Shown piece after piece: positions 1-11,953 of a DNA stretch of 64,000 nucleotides (position 1 is the stretch's first letter; every line of letters begins with the position of its first letter). The notes under the pieces were generated by a model. That model was given only the letters and a program-made list of their open reading frames with translations. It was not told the origin of the DNA and ran no database searches. Source of the DNA: Dendrocalamus latiflorus (Eukaryota > Streptophyta > Magnoliopsida > Poales > Poaceae); NCBI GenBank assembly GCA_017311315.1, contig CM029663.1:38142622-38206621 (forward strand), in the 5' to 3' direction. Position numbers and translations under genes: made by a program.

Positions 1-275
1 TCATGGTCCAAATAAAAGAATAATTGTTCATCTTAACTATTGTCATAGCAAGATAAAACACAAAAGAGCAAATAAGAACAAATGCAATACCACTTGAAAA
101 CAAAAGATCAAATATAACCCAAAATGTATATTTCTCACATAAAAGCTTAATTTGCTCTAATGCAAGCTCACAAAGCTCATTCTCTCCTTTTCACCTTTTA
201 AAGCATTCTCCCCCTTTAAGTTCATTCTCATCAATTTCACTCTGTTTAGACTGATACCAAATTTTACCTTTACCA

Positions 276-290
276 TTCTCCCCCTTTTGG
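276..290 (-). other. polypurine-tract-like site of the copia remnant
   Basis: The minus strand reads CCAAAAGGGGGAGAA. Such tracts prime plus-strand DNA synthesis in LTR elements. A second tract, AAAGGGGGAGAA, lies at 206-217. Which one is functional cannot be told because the LTR edge is not visible. Confidence 0.35.
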
Positions 291-1160
291 CAAAATAGTC
301 ATCAAGGGTCAGGAGGCTATGCAAGCTCACAAATACTCATTCTTTCCCTAAAAATAATATGAAAATACTTGTAAACAACAAGAGAGCAAGAAAGAGCATG
401 TATGCATAAATGAAAATGCATAACCTAAAAGAGATCTTTGAAAATTATCCAAAGTGGGGTTAGAAATAAAAGGATACCACTTAAAGCCATATAATGCATA
501 CAAAGCTATCTAGATCATGAAAAGACATGTATAAATGATCTAGGCAAGATAGCATAATTTAGAGCATTCAATTTAGTTTCAAGGCTTCAAAATTGATAAG
601 TCCAACTAAATGTATCTAAGTATGAGCTACGTCATGTCAAGAAGACTAAATAAAACCAAGAAGTTCAAATTGAATCATTTAAGTGCTAGAAGTTTAATTT
701 TAGCCAATTATGCTCAAGTACTAGATAAATTATGCTCAAGTACTAGATAAAAGGCAGTCTTGAAGTTTAGAAATCATTTAGGCCTTATCTTAGCAAAATA
801 AGTCCTGGATTAGGAGCCATCCATAACTGCCTCTTAAGCTTCAACCATTTTTTTGCATTTTTGTTTTCTTAGCCAAGTACTAGATCTCAAGCCTTACTAC
901 GACCATCCCAAGCAAGAAGCTTAAAGAGTAGTCTTGGTCATCCAAAACTCCCCCTGAGTACTTGTAGTAGTCGAAGCTGAGAAAGCTACATCCTGAAAAA
1001 TGAAAGCCATCATTGGATGCCCAAAGTGAGGTAGGTGACCCTAAAAAAGCTGACATGATCCACATGATCTCCTCCTCACCTATAAAGCCTACATCAAAGA
1101 GATAGAAGAAGCCTGTGCCTCAGTACTAAGATTAGTGAAACAATATTTAGATATATAGTA

Positions 1161-2020
1161 CTAAGACACACGACCACTAGATGCAAAAGAACCAATATGA
1201 GGGTTAGCATGATGCACATGAAGGTTCAAGTGAGAAAATCCAACAACAAACTTGGAGGCATACCGTGAGGGGGGCAACTCGATGAAGAAGACAAGTGCCA
1301 TCTCTAGGAAAGCAATGAATGCCATTCTTGAAAGCTCCATGTTGTGGACTAAAATGATGAAAATCCTTTCTTCGGGCAACGCGTAGACAAAAACCAAATC
1401 CATGAAAAACAAGTTCATGACGCCGTCTAAAGCCACTAGAAGATGGATCAAAGAAGCCATTAAAAAATGAGACCTTGGGCTAGGCTCTTTAATGTTCATA
1501 TCATGGGAAAGACTATGAACATTTGGAGACATAGAAGCACAAGATCGACACATGTGTTTGGCACATAGAAAGCAAAATTCCATAAGATGTCCATCCTTCT
1601 CACAAAAAGAGTAATGGTATAAAGGTCTCGAGGTAGACATGGTTTTGGAGAATAAAGTCTCTTACGAAAAACAAAAAGAGCCACCACCACTTCTAGTGCT
1701 TGTGTCAACACTAGGTGCACATATGCCAGGAGATGGGTGATATGTGTTCCTAGAAGCTTGACGACACACTCGACGCTCATGTTTGACATGACAAAAGCAA
1801 AACTCAAATGTGTGTCAATCTTTCTTACAAAAGATGCAATGATACTCTTCTTCGAAGATGTAGTACCATGAAGGAAAGAAACACCCTTGTCATTTGAAAT
1901 CCTTTGGACAACACAAGAAGAACCAAAAGAGTCACAAGACTTGATACTCATATCATTGCACATTTTGTTCAAAGACTTGACTTCTTCTCTCAAAGAAATA
2001 CAAGAAGTGTATAGCATCAC
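1161..2020 (-). pseudogene. gag remnant with degenerate CCHC zinc finger
   Basis: One minus-strand frame (1161-1640) carries 'SFCEKDGHLMEFCFLCAKH'. This fits a retroviral-type zinc knuckle C-x2-C-x4-H-x4-C with its first Cys changed (YSFCEKDGHLMEFC). An overlapping minus frame (1496-2020) has the upstream part, with a Lys/Glu-rich helix-like start (residues about 10-30) and a further finger-like stretch. The reading frame shifts between them, so no full gag can be made. In copia elements gag forms the particle and the finger binds RNA. Other functions cannot be excluded at this level of decay. Confidence 0.35.
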
Positions 2021-2099
2021 GATTTCTAGGAAGCCAAATTTAAAACTATATTGCTTGCATCGTCTTTTCCTTGATTTTTGATTGACGTTTCCTTAGAAA

Positions 2100-3521
2100 A
2101 ATATTTGGAAAAGATTATTCAATGGATAAGATTCAAATTTATTTAAAATTGATTCAAAGGAGATGAACAATGAAGTGGCATGAAGGCAGTTACAACAAAA
2201 ATCATGTTAAAAAAAAATCAGAAATGGATTCATAGGGCTAGAAATGAAATTTGAACATTCTTTGAGCATTTTCCCAAAAATTTCCCAAATCAAAATTGTG
2301 TTTCTAAATAAAATAGTAATCTTTGAAGAATTTTTGAGAAAGAGTCAAGACAGATGGAGACATAGAAAATTTATAGAAGGTTTTGCATTATGTCAGGAGT
2401 TACCCTAAAAAATTTTAGAATTTTTGGAGTTCTTTTACAATTTTTAGAAATCCAAACTTGAAATCCACATGTAAATCACAAGGGATATCCATTTTATTTA
2501 AAAACCCTTTTTCTCATGGCCCCACCGGTTAGCCTCTCTCTTCCTTCTCTCTTAGTCGCTAACAACCTGGCCCCACCTGTCAACCTCTCTCCATCTCTCT
2601 CAATCGCTGACACTTTGGTCCCACCTGCTAGCCTCCCTCTCTTCCTTATCTCCCAGCCGATGATGTGCCAACCCCACTCGTCAGCCTCCACTCTTCCTCC
2701 TCACCGCCCTGCTCCACTCGTTGTGCTAGCATGTCATAGCCAGGAACATCGTCAGCCGCCTCACCACACCATGGGACCACATAGCTTTGCGCACTGAGCC
2801 ACCTTGAACTATGTGTCCGTCAAACCCCTTTCCTTGCACCCATCCCCTCTCCTCCACGCTAGCAACTCAATGGCCACCATGTGCTTGACACTGCACAACT
2901 GGTGCTGCCGCCTACCTCGTGCCATCATGACTTTGCGTTGCTCACCTCATCCCATGCAAGCATCACCATGCACTATAAGAACCACTGCCACGCCTTGGAT
3001 TCCTGCCGAGCTCGTGATCTCTTGTCACGACCTCACTGGTGTGCTTGCCCTCAGGATGCTGCGCCATCACCGCCAGTGTGCACCAATGCCCACCCCTGCC
3101 TCCCTGATATCATCACGCCATCATCATGTCCCTGCAAGAGCCAAAAGTCCCGCTTGTCTGGTTGCTCGTGGCCATAATGGTGTTCATGGATGTACCCGAA
3201 GACATGGTGGAGAGATGGAGGGGAGAGCACTCGGGTGGTGGCAGCGCTCCACAGGGAGACCGGCTACTAGTCGGCCAAGAGCCAGCGGGAAGGGCGGTAG
3301 CACTGGTGGTAGGGTAGGCCAGGAGTAATGGAAGAGAGAGGCGGAGAGAGATAGAGAGGAAGGGACGATCGAGCGCATGGGAAGACACACACACACACAG
3401 AGGGATAGAGATAAGGAGGGGAGGGAGAGATGTGTCGGCTGTGGGCCAAATCTCTGGGCTGGCCGGGGGAAAGGATAAAATGGATATAAAGTATGTACGC
3501 ATGTATATATATGAGGACAAG

Positions 3522-3560
<39 letters not shown>

Positions 3561-5206
3561 TTGTACATATGTATATGTACATACACACACATATATATGT
3601 ATGTATACATATATCCACACACACACACATATACATACATACATACATACATATACATACATACATACTATTCTAGCATCAATAAAATAACAACGAATGA
3701 CAGGTGTGATATAAAATCCAAGTGTAAACACGGCAATAGTTTTTATTGATGTGAGGTTTGTCAATGAGCCGCACCAATATAACATATTTTTATATGCCTG
3801 TAAATTAGATACTAGCCTACAAATTAACTGTAGTCGATGAACCGAGTCAGGGAGAAGGACTCAACCTAAATGTACCCAAAACTGGGAATTGCTACCAAAT
3901 CCCAGGCAAGTATGGCTTTGTTCATTTTGATTAGAGTAAATTCACGTAAAAAATTATTTTGTACTAGATTAATATCATTTTCTGCATAAAATGAATTTTG
4001 GAATAAATCATGTGATTGATTTGAATAATTATGAGTATGAAAGGGTATACAGTTGATGGAGCAAGTATCTATAGATAAATATCCGGTGGGTGGAGGGTGC
4101 CCTGGAAAGGAAAGATAGTGGCAAGTATAGTGCCCTCTACATATGAATATTATATGTGAATAAACCAACTCTCACTCGTGTAATGGGTCGTATTAATCAT
4201 ATCAACCATGGTCTCATTAAAGACAGGCAGAGTTCAATTACCTTATCAAGTTGCTATGCACTACACATGAATAAGAAGTATATGATTGTGAGGTTGGGTA
4301 AGGCCAGAAAGAGCAAAACCCATGCGCTTATAAGTAGTGCAGTGGAGTGTCAGGTGAAGGCGAGACCGGTCTAGCACAACGACTACGGATATACTAGTTG
4401 GGTGGAGGTATTGTATATGAAAATAAGGGAAACAACTATGTACTATGATTTGAGCATCACATCTAAGGAAATATAAAGAAACCAATTGCAATTAAAAGTC
4501 AGAGTAGTTATGAGTAAAGTGATACGATCCTACGCAAGGTTTAAAAATTTATTCATGCCTGTCTCTTGGACTGGAGGCTATGGGAACCTGTCGGTGGCCT
4601 TATCTCTAAATACGAGTGATTAATAGATTTATAAACTTAAATTGGAACTTGTTACAACATAAAATCTTACTTTTTGAAATGATGATGCATGACGTATGAT
4701 TGCTGAGCTGATGAATTGTTAGCATGAAAGCATGTTGCTATTAATACTTGCTAAATACTTTTGTACTTACCCTTGTTATTAACCTTCATGTTTAGAGGCA
4801 AGTAAGTCTCAAGATTTACTCGGTTCTTGCAAAGTCTACGTGGAGGACAACTACCATACTGAATGGAATGCAGGGGACCCGGCATACGATAGCCCTGTAT
4901 GGAGGTTTGGATGAGTAGGCCGCGGCCGATAGCCGTTTATGTGAACCCGAGTATATTAGTTTGTCGCTATCACTTATTCTCTGTAATTGGATAAATATTA
5001 GTCGGTACCATTCTATTTCAAGCGTTGTAATATTCGGATAGAACCTGTTAAGCTCTATTAAAGACTGAAGCCCTGCATGGTAATGGTAATGTAATAATAT
5101 TGTACCGTCTCTAGTTATTGTTCTGCTGCAACACTCTGATGTGGCTTATTATTCGATAAAAAGACTAGTGACATTTTCTAAGGTAGTGATGGTATGGGCT
5201 GTCACT
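2100..5206 (+). mobile_element. degenerate LTR-like sequence, plus orientation
   Basis: The segment has the texture of a long Del-type LTR. An AT-rich start is followed by a GC-rich block with repeated 'ccccacctgtcaacc'-like words (2519-2615), then AT-rich DNA. An end block (4755-5206) resembles the 3' part of the better LTRs here and closes with 'gggctgtca'. The left edge was not found and there is no target duplication. It could instead be several unrelated fragments. Predicted short ORFs inside (2516-3658) are low-complexity and overlap on both strands, so none is called. Confidence 0.3.
3491..3669. repeat. compound microsatellite (TA)n(TG)n...(CA)n(TACA)n
   Basis: A (TA) run leads into about 14 TG units (3534-3561), then a short TACATATG core, CA runs, and a (TACA) tail to 3669. 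A separate (CA) run lies at 3385-3400. The TG block and later CA blocks are self-complementary, so one strand can fold into a long hairpin. Confidence 0.9.
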
Positions 5207-5867
5207 AGTACAGACAAACTTACAGGGTCTACCTCCACAAATAATTCAGCTCGACAAAACACTGACTTCTCTACTCATACTCGCTTGTTTATTTTTAAGA
5301 CCTCAATTTAGAATGTGTGCAGTCAATCTATTAAAACTGTGCAACAAAATATTTGGATTTGTCATGTGAAACCGATAAAACTAGATTTGTCATCAAAAAT
5401 ACTTGTGTCACTATATTTTAATATTTACTAACATATAAGTAGCTAGAGAAAAATAATAGTCAAATGTGTGCATTTGACTTCATATCGGTAAAAGGGAAAG
5501 TAAAAAGGAACAGATATAGTCGTAACAGCTGTAAAAATCTGGTTTAAGAAAAAAGAAAGTCTATTGGAGAACAGCAGCATGGGATTGAATGATCTTGTGT
5601 CGTGGTGCAGTGACTTGTTTACAACGATGGGAAACTAGCAGTTTCTATTGGAGAACAGCAATAAGACTCGACGTTCGATCAGATACTTCAATGGAGTAAT
5701 TAACAACTTTCACGTGTACAAAGTTAATTCAGGGGCGTCAGTTGCGCCGCACGTTTTGATGTCCAAGCTCTAAACTGCATTAGGCGATCTCATGATTTGG
5801 AGTCTAACCTAAGTAGCTAACGATACATATAGCCGGAAATATAATTCACACACCAAACAAAAACATA
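5207..5867. other. intergenic, no gene seen
   Basis: AT-rich, with no ORF of note. The only structure seen is a direct repeat of TCTATTGGAGAACAGCA near 5563 and 5643. Confidence 0.6.
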
Positions 5868-6082
5868 CTCCCTCTGCTATTTTTTTCCTTGATATTATTT
5901 ATTTTTAACGGTCTTGAAGAGACGATTTTGAATGTTAATTATTAGTAAAATTATAATATTATAAAGTATTTTTAATAATATAAATTTTATGTAGTCAATC
6001 TAGATAACTCTCGATAATTTTAACTTATTAATTTAAAAAGTTTGACGACGTAGATATTATTACGTCAAGTAAAAGGAGGGAG
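5868..6082. mobile_element. Stowaway-like MITE (Tc1/mariner type)
   Basis: The left end follows a TA dinucleotide and begins CTCCCTCTGCTATTTT. The right end reads AAAAGGAGGGAG, giving terminal inverted repeats of the grass Stowaway type. The 215 bp between are AT-rich, as usual for the family. The right-hand TA is not clean, so the end has mutated. The right end lies 38 bp beyond the stop codon of the minus-strand gene at 6121-6492, so it may supply part of its 3' untranslated region. Confidence 0.72.
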
Positions 6083-6120
6083 GGGGCAGATGTGCAACAA
6101 CATTCTAGTCAGTCCGGCGG

Positions 6121-6492
6121 TCAATTCTTATCGGGCATCAACTGTGCGGTGACGACGGCGACCGCGACCGCTTTCCCCTCGACGACCTCGCCTTCCTCCT
6201 CCGCCGCGGCCGCCTTCACGCCGCTCCTCCCTTTCTTGTACTCGAAGTCCTCCATCTCGAACGCCGGCCTCCACGGCGGCCGCTGATCCTCCCTCGGCCG
6301 CTTCTTGCACTGTTGCCCTCCGTTCACGTCGACGCAGCTGGAACCCGCCTTGAACATGGCCCTCATGGCCCGGATGTTGGCCACCAGCGCGTAGAACCTC
6401 TCCATCTGCTCGTCCTCGCTCGTCCTCTCCGGCGACGACGGCGGCGGGGGAGGAGCCGCCTTCTTCCCCTTGCCCGGCGCGGTGGCCTCCAT
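6121..6492 (-). CDS. NRR/NIMIN-like NPR1-interacting small protein
   Basis: Intronless 123-residue ORF, GC-rich against AT-rich flanks, as common for small grass genes. Residues 27-46 (DEQMERFYALVANIRAMRAM) match the short acidic-hydrophobic motif of the rice NRR / NRR-homolog and NIMIN families, which bind the salicylate receptor co-activator NPR1/NH1 and damp defence gene activation. A nuclear-localisation-like KKRPRED lies at residues 63-69, and a WRPAFEMEDF block at 74-83. The N-terminus has a Lys/Pro-rich stretch; the C-terminus is Ala/Glu/Val-rich. No clear LxLxL EAR repressor motif is seen. The length is in the usual range for the family. The ATG at 6492 is the first in frame. Family membership rests on recalled motif similarity; the function is inferred from the family. 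It is the only gene here that looks intact and host-encoded. Confidence 0.68.
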   Translation of the reverse strand: MEATAPGKGKKAAPPPPPSSPERTSEDEQMERFYALVANIRAMRAMFKAGSSCVDVNGGQQCKKRPREDQRPPWRPAFEMEDFEYKKGRSGVKAAAAEEEGEVVEGKAVAVAVVTAQLMPDKN

Positions 6493-6762
6493 TGCCCTTG
6501 ACTAGGGCGTACTCCAGCACTAACTGTGATCTGTTCCTGGCTATATGGCTGGCAACTATGAACAACAAGGTACGTTGTGTTTGCTGGTACACCAGTCTGA
6601 GAGGAGAAAAACAGCGAGCCATGGAGTTAAATAAAGAGCGGCGCCTTGTGTTAAGGGGAACGCGCGTGCTGGCTTCGCAACAGTACTTCAATGATCCATT
6701 CTTTTTCCGTAAATTGCACGCCTAATGTTTCATTGTTCTGTCATTATTGATGCCATTAAAGT

Positions 6763-6989
6763 TCCGTTCATATTAAACTTTAACTTTAACTTATAAATAG
6801 TAACAGTTTACAAAGAAATTTATAGCAAAAAACTTGTATATAATTTTTGCTGATATAAATAAAGTCACTATAATATATATACTACAATCAATTAGTAAAT
6901 TCTATTTTAAGAAGATATCTCGTTTGAAAATTAGATACTTAAAAAATTATTTATTATAGAAATTTTTTTTATAAGTTAATATGAACCGG
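6763..6989. mobile_element. MITE-like element upstream of the NRR-like gene
   Basis: The ends form inverted repeats: TCCGTTCATATTAA on the left and TTAATATGAACCGG on the right. The 227 bp between are very AT-rich. The superfamily is not assigned because the target duplication is unclear. It lies about 270 bp upstream of the ATG of the minus-strand gene, in the likely promoter. A TATTTATA-like word on the minus strand (6792-6799) lies inside it and could act as a TATA box. Confidence 0.5.
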
Positions 6990-7247
6990 CCTAATACACG
7001 GTGGTCCTGAATCCTGATTCGTTTCCTATCTGCGTCCCCCTCGTTCGTTCCCACACGAACCACTAAACTATCTAAAAATTCGGTGAGGAAGTACTACGTG
7101 AAGAGATTCATAGACCTAATACATGTGTATTTGTCAAAATTTATGAAAAAAATGTTGTCATATATGTCCGATAAAAAAAGACATGTTTGTATGCATAGCT
7201 TTTGTAACAAGTTCGTTTTGCTTGTCATTTATACATAATGCACATAT

Positions 7248-7450
7248 ATGGATGGGTCCTCTTGAATTGTAGCTTATAGCTTTTCATTTAAATTTTAAGT
7301 ATGGAGAGATACTTGTATGCGATTTTGGTTTAGATGGATTCGGGACAGTATTTACTATAATCGATTTATAGACTTCAATTAAAAAAATATTATGTTTGAA
7401 AGTTAGATACTGTAGAAATCTAAACCATAAATTCAAAAGAACTCATCCAT
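7248..7450. mobile_element. MITE-like element with 20-bp inverted ends
   Basis: The left end ATGGATGGGTCCTCTTGAAT and the right end (read in reverse) ATGGATGAGTTCTTTTGAAT differ at three positions. The interior is AT-rich and non-coding, 203 bp in all. Part of the interior (a TTTGAAAGTTAGATACT-like word) also resembles the element at 6763-6989, so the two may be related. No clear target duplication. Confidence 0.55.
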
Positions 7451-8814
7451 AATCATTGTTTTGTACTAATTTTTGCAAGTGCATATGTTACAATATATTG
7501 CTGGAATCTAACCAGATTAGGCCTCATTTGCTCCGGGCGAGGCACTTTTGGAGCTGGAGATGATTCGGAGAACTCCGACATTGGTGGTTCGTTGACGACG
7601 ACGGCGATCCTCGCCGGAGAACCAGCCAACCAGAGCTATTCCACTGGCCACTGGTCTCGAATATTTTGGTAGACCGCAGCCTCCACGCCTGCTTGAACAC
7701 ATGGGATCAATGTTCCCCTACCTCCACATTTATGGCTTCATCACTGTCTACATATATTATACGAGTGTACAAACCAAAATGGATGCATATGAATTTAAGT
7801 AAATAAAATCGTTTTGAAAAAAACAAACAAATAACACTAGCGGTAGGACATCCTTGAAATCTCCACATTTGACAAAATATGGTATCATTCAACTCTCCTT
7901 GGGTCACCGAATAGGTGGTCAAAACACATTGAGAAATACTAGAACAAATAAGGGCTTATTCGAAATAAGTGATTTATTTAGGAACCTTAAAGGAACAACT
8001 CTGCTTCTATATAATTCTTTTTAATAAAAACTCTTACATTCTAAATAGGCCATTAACTCTAACAAATATTTTCGATCAGTATTATTAATGTGTCTAACGA
8101 TGTGTTCATATTTGTTTCTGCTTCTGACTTCTACTGTTAGAAGCAGAAACCAATACGAATGCTCTAGTTTCTATAAACTGTTTCTATCAGCTACTACTAT
8201 TTATTAGTCACTATTTTTCACTTTCACATATTGTAACGTACTTTGTATTTTATTATATTACAACTCTGTAAGTCGTATGACGCTCTAAATGTTGTAGTGC
8301 ATTTTGTTACGCCATCTTTCTTATATAATGCACTACTATTCATCAGTCATTTATATCAATCATAAAGAAATTAGTAAAAAACAATATAAAGAATCCATAA
8401 GGTATGTATAAGTGGATAGCAATTTCTTCTGAAAGACGCGATAGTTCGAAGGTCATCTTTCTTAATAGTGCTACCTATTCTATAAGCCTATTGGACGAAA
8501 TTGTCCGTTATCTTCAAGCTGTTCGTTCTGATGATGCTTCGCGGTGTCGTCAGCCGGTGCGCCACAATGGCGCTGTCTCGCACACGCAAGACGACAGCCG
8601 AATGACGCAAGTGTGGCTTGTGTCACGGCGCATCACGGACTCCACGTAGCAGCCAACTGGCCAGTGCTTTCTTTTTTCTAGTGGTATTCGTACAGCAAGC
8701 GTGGCCCAACGATAACAAATCAAAACGATAATCAGTTTAGCTGGGTCACCTACTCACCCAACCTGGGTGTACACTATGCAGCGACTAGACCAGAATACCA
8801 GATCATGGGCCGGG
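7451..8814. other. intergenic, no supported gene
   Basis: AT-rich with a GC-richer patch near 7530-7690. An 81-codon plus-strand frame (8404-8649) has no recognisable domain and I do not call it a gene. A strong hairpin lies at 8114-8150. Confidence 0.5.
8114..8150. repeat. perfect 12-bp inverted repeat, short loop
   Basis: GTTTCTGCTTCT (8114-8125) and AGAAGCAGAAAC (8139-8150) are perfect complements around a 13-base loop. The pairing extends imperfectly outward (GTTCATATTT against CAATACGAAT). It may be the core of a very small MITE or a foldback element. Confidence 0.7.
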
Positions 8815-11172
8815 TGGAGCATCCCAATTTTTTAGTTTTCAAAAGTCTTCTAGTCAAAATAGTATTTTCTAAAATTTTTATGAATTTCTGAAATTAAAGA
8901 AAGCTTAAAGTGAATTTTCCAAAAATAAATTTAATGTAAATAATCTAGACAGTGATTAAATCTAAAAATATTTTACTTCAGTTCCTAGTATTCTAAAATA
9001 TTTTCCTAAATTTTCTTAATTTTTTCTAAGCTTGCTTGCTACTCTTTCTTGGCGTATTTGAATTTCATGTGTTTCCTAAAAAGGAAAAACAAATTTAAAT
9101 CCTAAAAATTTTTGTGGGTCGAATCTTTGTCGGGCCATCTCTCCTTTCTCTCTCTTCTCCTACTCTGTAGCCCAGCCTAGCTCTGCCGGGCTAGCCTACC
9201 AAGTCGCTTCCACGTTGCGCGTCCCACCTGGTACCATCGTCATCCCCGCCGTGTTCGAATAGGACACGGTAGAGCCCATGCCAGACTCCGATTCTCGCTG
9301 CCTCTCTCGGCTTTAAAATTTGACCGTAGTGTTCATTTTGCACACCCCGAGCTGCTCCCATCCTCGAGACCCTAGCTGTTGCTCAAGAACTGACGTCATT
9401 TCGCTGGAATCAAAGATCGAAGTTTCATCACTGCCATCGTCTTCGTCAAGGAATTTCGCCACTCTGGGTGGGTTCTAAGCCTCGCCGTCATTGCCTCCCG
9501 CACCGTATCATCATCCTCTACCTCGCCCACTACTTGGATTTGGCTGGAGCCCCTCAAATCGACACCATCACCGTGACCCGAGCCTTCGCTGCTACTTTTT
9601 CGGCATCGCCAGTCACATCTGTTTGCCATCGACCTTAGCGATGACACCATCAAGTTCATCATCGTCTTCTCATCCAGATACATTATTCAAAGTCGCCAGA
9701 ACTGCCATCGTTCACCATCACTGGAGATGTGCTGCCACTCACCGTCGACCCTCGGTTTCATGCGCCACCGCCGATATCATTACCTCGTCAGCGTCCACGC
9801 TAGCGCAACGTTAGCCACAGCCCTCTCATCACTTGCGGCGTCAGCATGTGCATGGCAAGCAAAACCCTCACCCTAGGTCATTTCATGTGGACCCGGTCTA
9901 CTATGCACTGAGTCACTGATGTGTAGACACCACATGTCAGACCCTATTTCAAAGACCTAGCTCTTCGTGAACCCCAAACCCTAGCCGTGGACTCGGTCTA
10001 TAGACCGTGGGACCCACACATCAGCATTTGCCTTTTTTCCAAAAAAAATCCAAAAAAAGAAAAATTGCCTAGAATATTCCCCAACCCCACCTGGCAGTGT
10101 ATGTTCTCTCTTTCTCCTCTTTTTTTTCCGAAATTCTCAGTTGAACCAACTTCCGAAATCCTATTCTCTCTCATACGACATACGATTGAGCTTGTTCAAG
10201 TCTCTAAATTCCTCTAAAATCAAGACATATATTTCAGTAATTTTTTCTTTAATTTTTGGACTTTGTTGTTATTTTATTTTGTATTTATTTGTGTTTTCTC
10301 TCTCGTTTCGCGTAGACATCAATGCACCGAAATCTTTCGCAGTAGAAGAGGAAGAGTTAGTGCAATACCGGGACCTTTTTGAAGGCAAGTTGTGCTACCT
10401 TAATAATGTTGCATCTAGTTTTATGAAAATTATTTTACGTTTTAAATTGCTATGCATTGCTATATTACCATAAGTGTTAATTACTTGGGAAATACATATG
10501 AACCCTAATTGGCATTGATCCACCTTGTTTATTTGTATGCCATGATCCTTTTCCACCCTAGGATGGTTAATTACTAGTTGGTAAATATTATAGAACCAAC
10601 GTGGGTTGGTTTAGTCTTGCTTATCCATGTTGGCTTATTAACATCATTTTGGAACTACCAACTTATAATTGATTAATGGTGTATGAAATTGCTTTGTGAA
10701 TAACTGTATGCACTATGTGTTATCTTGGATGGCATATGTTACACCTTAAAATCAACTGGTGGATAAATGATTTAGACTGGGGCTATGGATGCTATGTGAA
10801 CATGTGAGATTTATGTGAATTAGTAAAATTGGGTAGTATTGCCCTGGTTAGTTAAGGACTTAACTTTTTATGCCATTGAACTAATCCACATCGTACAATC
10901 ATATGCTCTATGGAAATAGCCTAACTTATTAAGTTACCGAGTTCTGACCATGATACCTTAGTTGTAGTTGAGCTTTGTGCTCATTATGGAGGATATAGTT
11001 GCTTATGAGGGCTACATCATAGGTGATTTTCTATTAGCAAATCCAACAATGAGTCCCCTTGTCGAATATCTTGTGTTGTGTGTGGAGAGGGGTGATGAGG
11101 ACTAGGATCATCGGGAGGGTCATTGTTGGGGTGAAGTTATGATCTTCTTGGTTGGCATGTCTAAGGATGCTT

Positions 11173-11258
11173 GTTATTCCGGAGACACTACAAGTTGATC
11201 ATATATGTAGGGACGTGTTATTCCGGAGACACTACAAGTTGATCATATTATGTAGGGA
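11173..11258. repeat. 44-bp direct duplication within LTR E
   Basis: The unit starting GTTATTCCGGAGACACTACA occurs at 11173 and again at 11217, period 44 bp, with one base gained in the second copy. A simple local tandem duplication. Confidence 0.85.
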
Positions 11259-11262
11259 AAAA

Positions 11263-11327
11263 TTGTACAACCTCTGTAGAGTGTTATGACAACTATTAGA
11301 ATAGCCACGTCCACAGTCATGGACGTG
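11263..11327 (+). promoter_or_regulatory. conserved LTR core, degraded copy (LTR E)
   Basis: Contains TTGTACAACCTCTGTAGAGT followed by ACTATTAGAATAG and CACGTCCACAGTCATGGACG. It is the same order of words as in LTRs A, B and C, but with the central palindrome broken. The role is unknown. Confidence 0.6.
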
Positions 11328-11726
11328 CTTGGGAATTTCACATAAGTGGTAAATTTTCATAAAACAAATCTGGGAAGGAAAGCTATGTGGTCTAAGTGAA
11401 TAGGCTACGTGGAAGAAGTTTATTCAAGTTTATTTATTATTTTTATTGTTTAAAATAATTCTTTCAATCTATCTACTATAGTTAAATTCAAATGTCGCTT
11501 TGTGCCAAACAAGCTAGGATAGCCACTTCCTTTGTAATAAGCCAATCATCTATAATAGTATTTCTGTGTGCACAATTTATTGAGTACTCCATATGCTCAT
11601 CCTTGCTATAATCGCAACTATGTTCCTAGAGAAGAAGAGTCTACACCGCTTCTGGAGGAGGAGTTCTACAAGAGGTTGATCACTAGGAAATGATTTGGGA
11701 CCCAATGGAATTATATGGTGCACTAA

Positions 11727-11953
11727 GGATGTGTTTGGTTGGAGGGATGGGGTGGGATGGGATGGTTCCTTTGACCAAGCCTATCTGTGTGTTTGGTTGG
11801 AGGGATGAGGTGGGATGGAATGGTCCAAAGTGGGATGAGCCTGTGCAAATTTAGAGAATATTCTTCTTAGATGCTGGACCATGTGATTCCACTTTTTTGT
11901 GGAACTATCTCATCCCATCCCATCCCACCCCATCTCTCCAACCAAACACATCC
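11727..11953. mobile_element. Tourist-like MITE (PIF/Harbinger type)
   Basis: The ends are GGATGTGTTTGGTTGGAGGG and its near-exact reverse complement CTCTCCAACCAAACACATCC. The 3-bp target duplication TAA is present on both sides (11724-11726 and 11954-11956), as expected for PIF/Harbinger. The 227-bp body is non-coding and carries a partial second copy of the left end (about 11787-11820). It inserted into LTR E after that LTR formed. Confidence 0.88.

Larger units (their letters stand above)
1..2090 (-). mobile_element. decayed copia element remnant, SIRE/Maximus-like
   Basis: Read on the minus strand, the segment runs from a gag-like zinc-finger remnant (1161-2020) to two purine-rich tracts at its low-coordinate end (276-290 and 206-217). 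The tracts lie in text of the kind 'ttgccaaaagggggagaa', familiar from the 3' end of SIRE/Maximus copia elements. No reverse transcriptase, RNase H or integrase is recognisable between gag and the tracts, so the pol region is deleted or unreadable. The LTRs are not identified; the 3' end may lie left of the window. Family assignment is an inference from these two marks only. Confidence 0.42.

Noticed and set aside
3113..3785. Tyr/Thr/His-repeat ORFs around the microsatellite
   Set aside because: Translations of simple TG/CA/TACA repeats.
8404..8649. 81-codon ORF as a host gene
   Set aside because: No domain, no composition change that marks an exon, and no splice or neighbour evidence.
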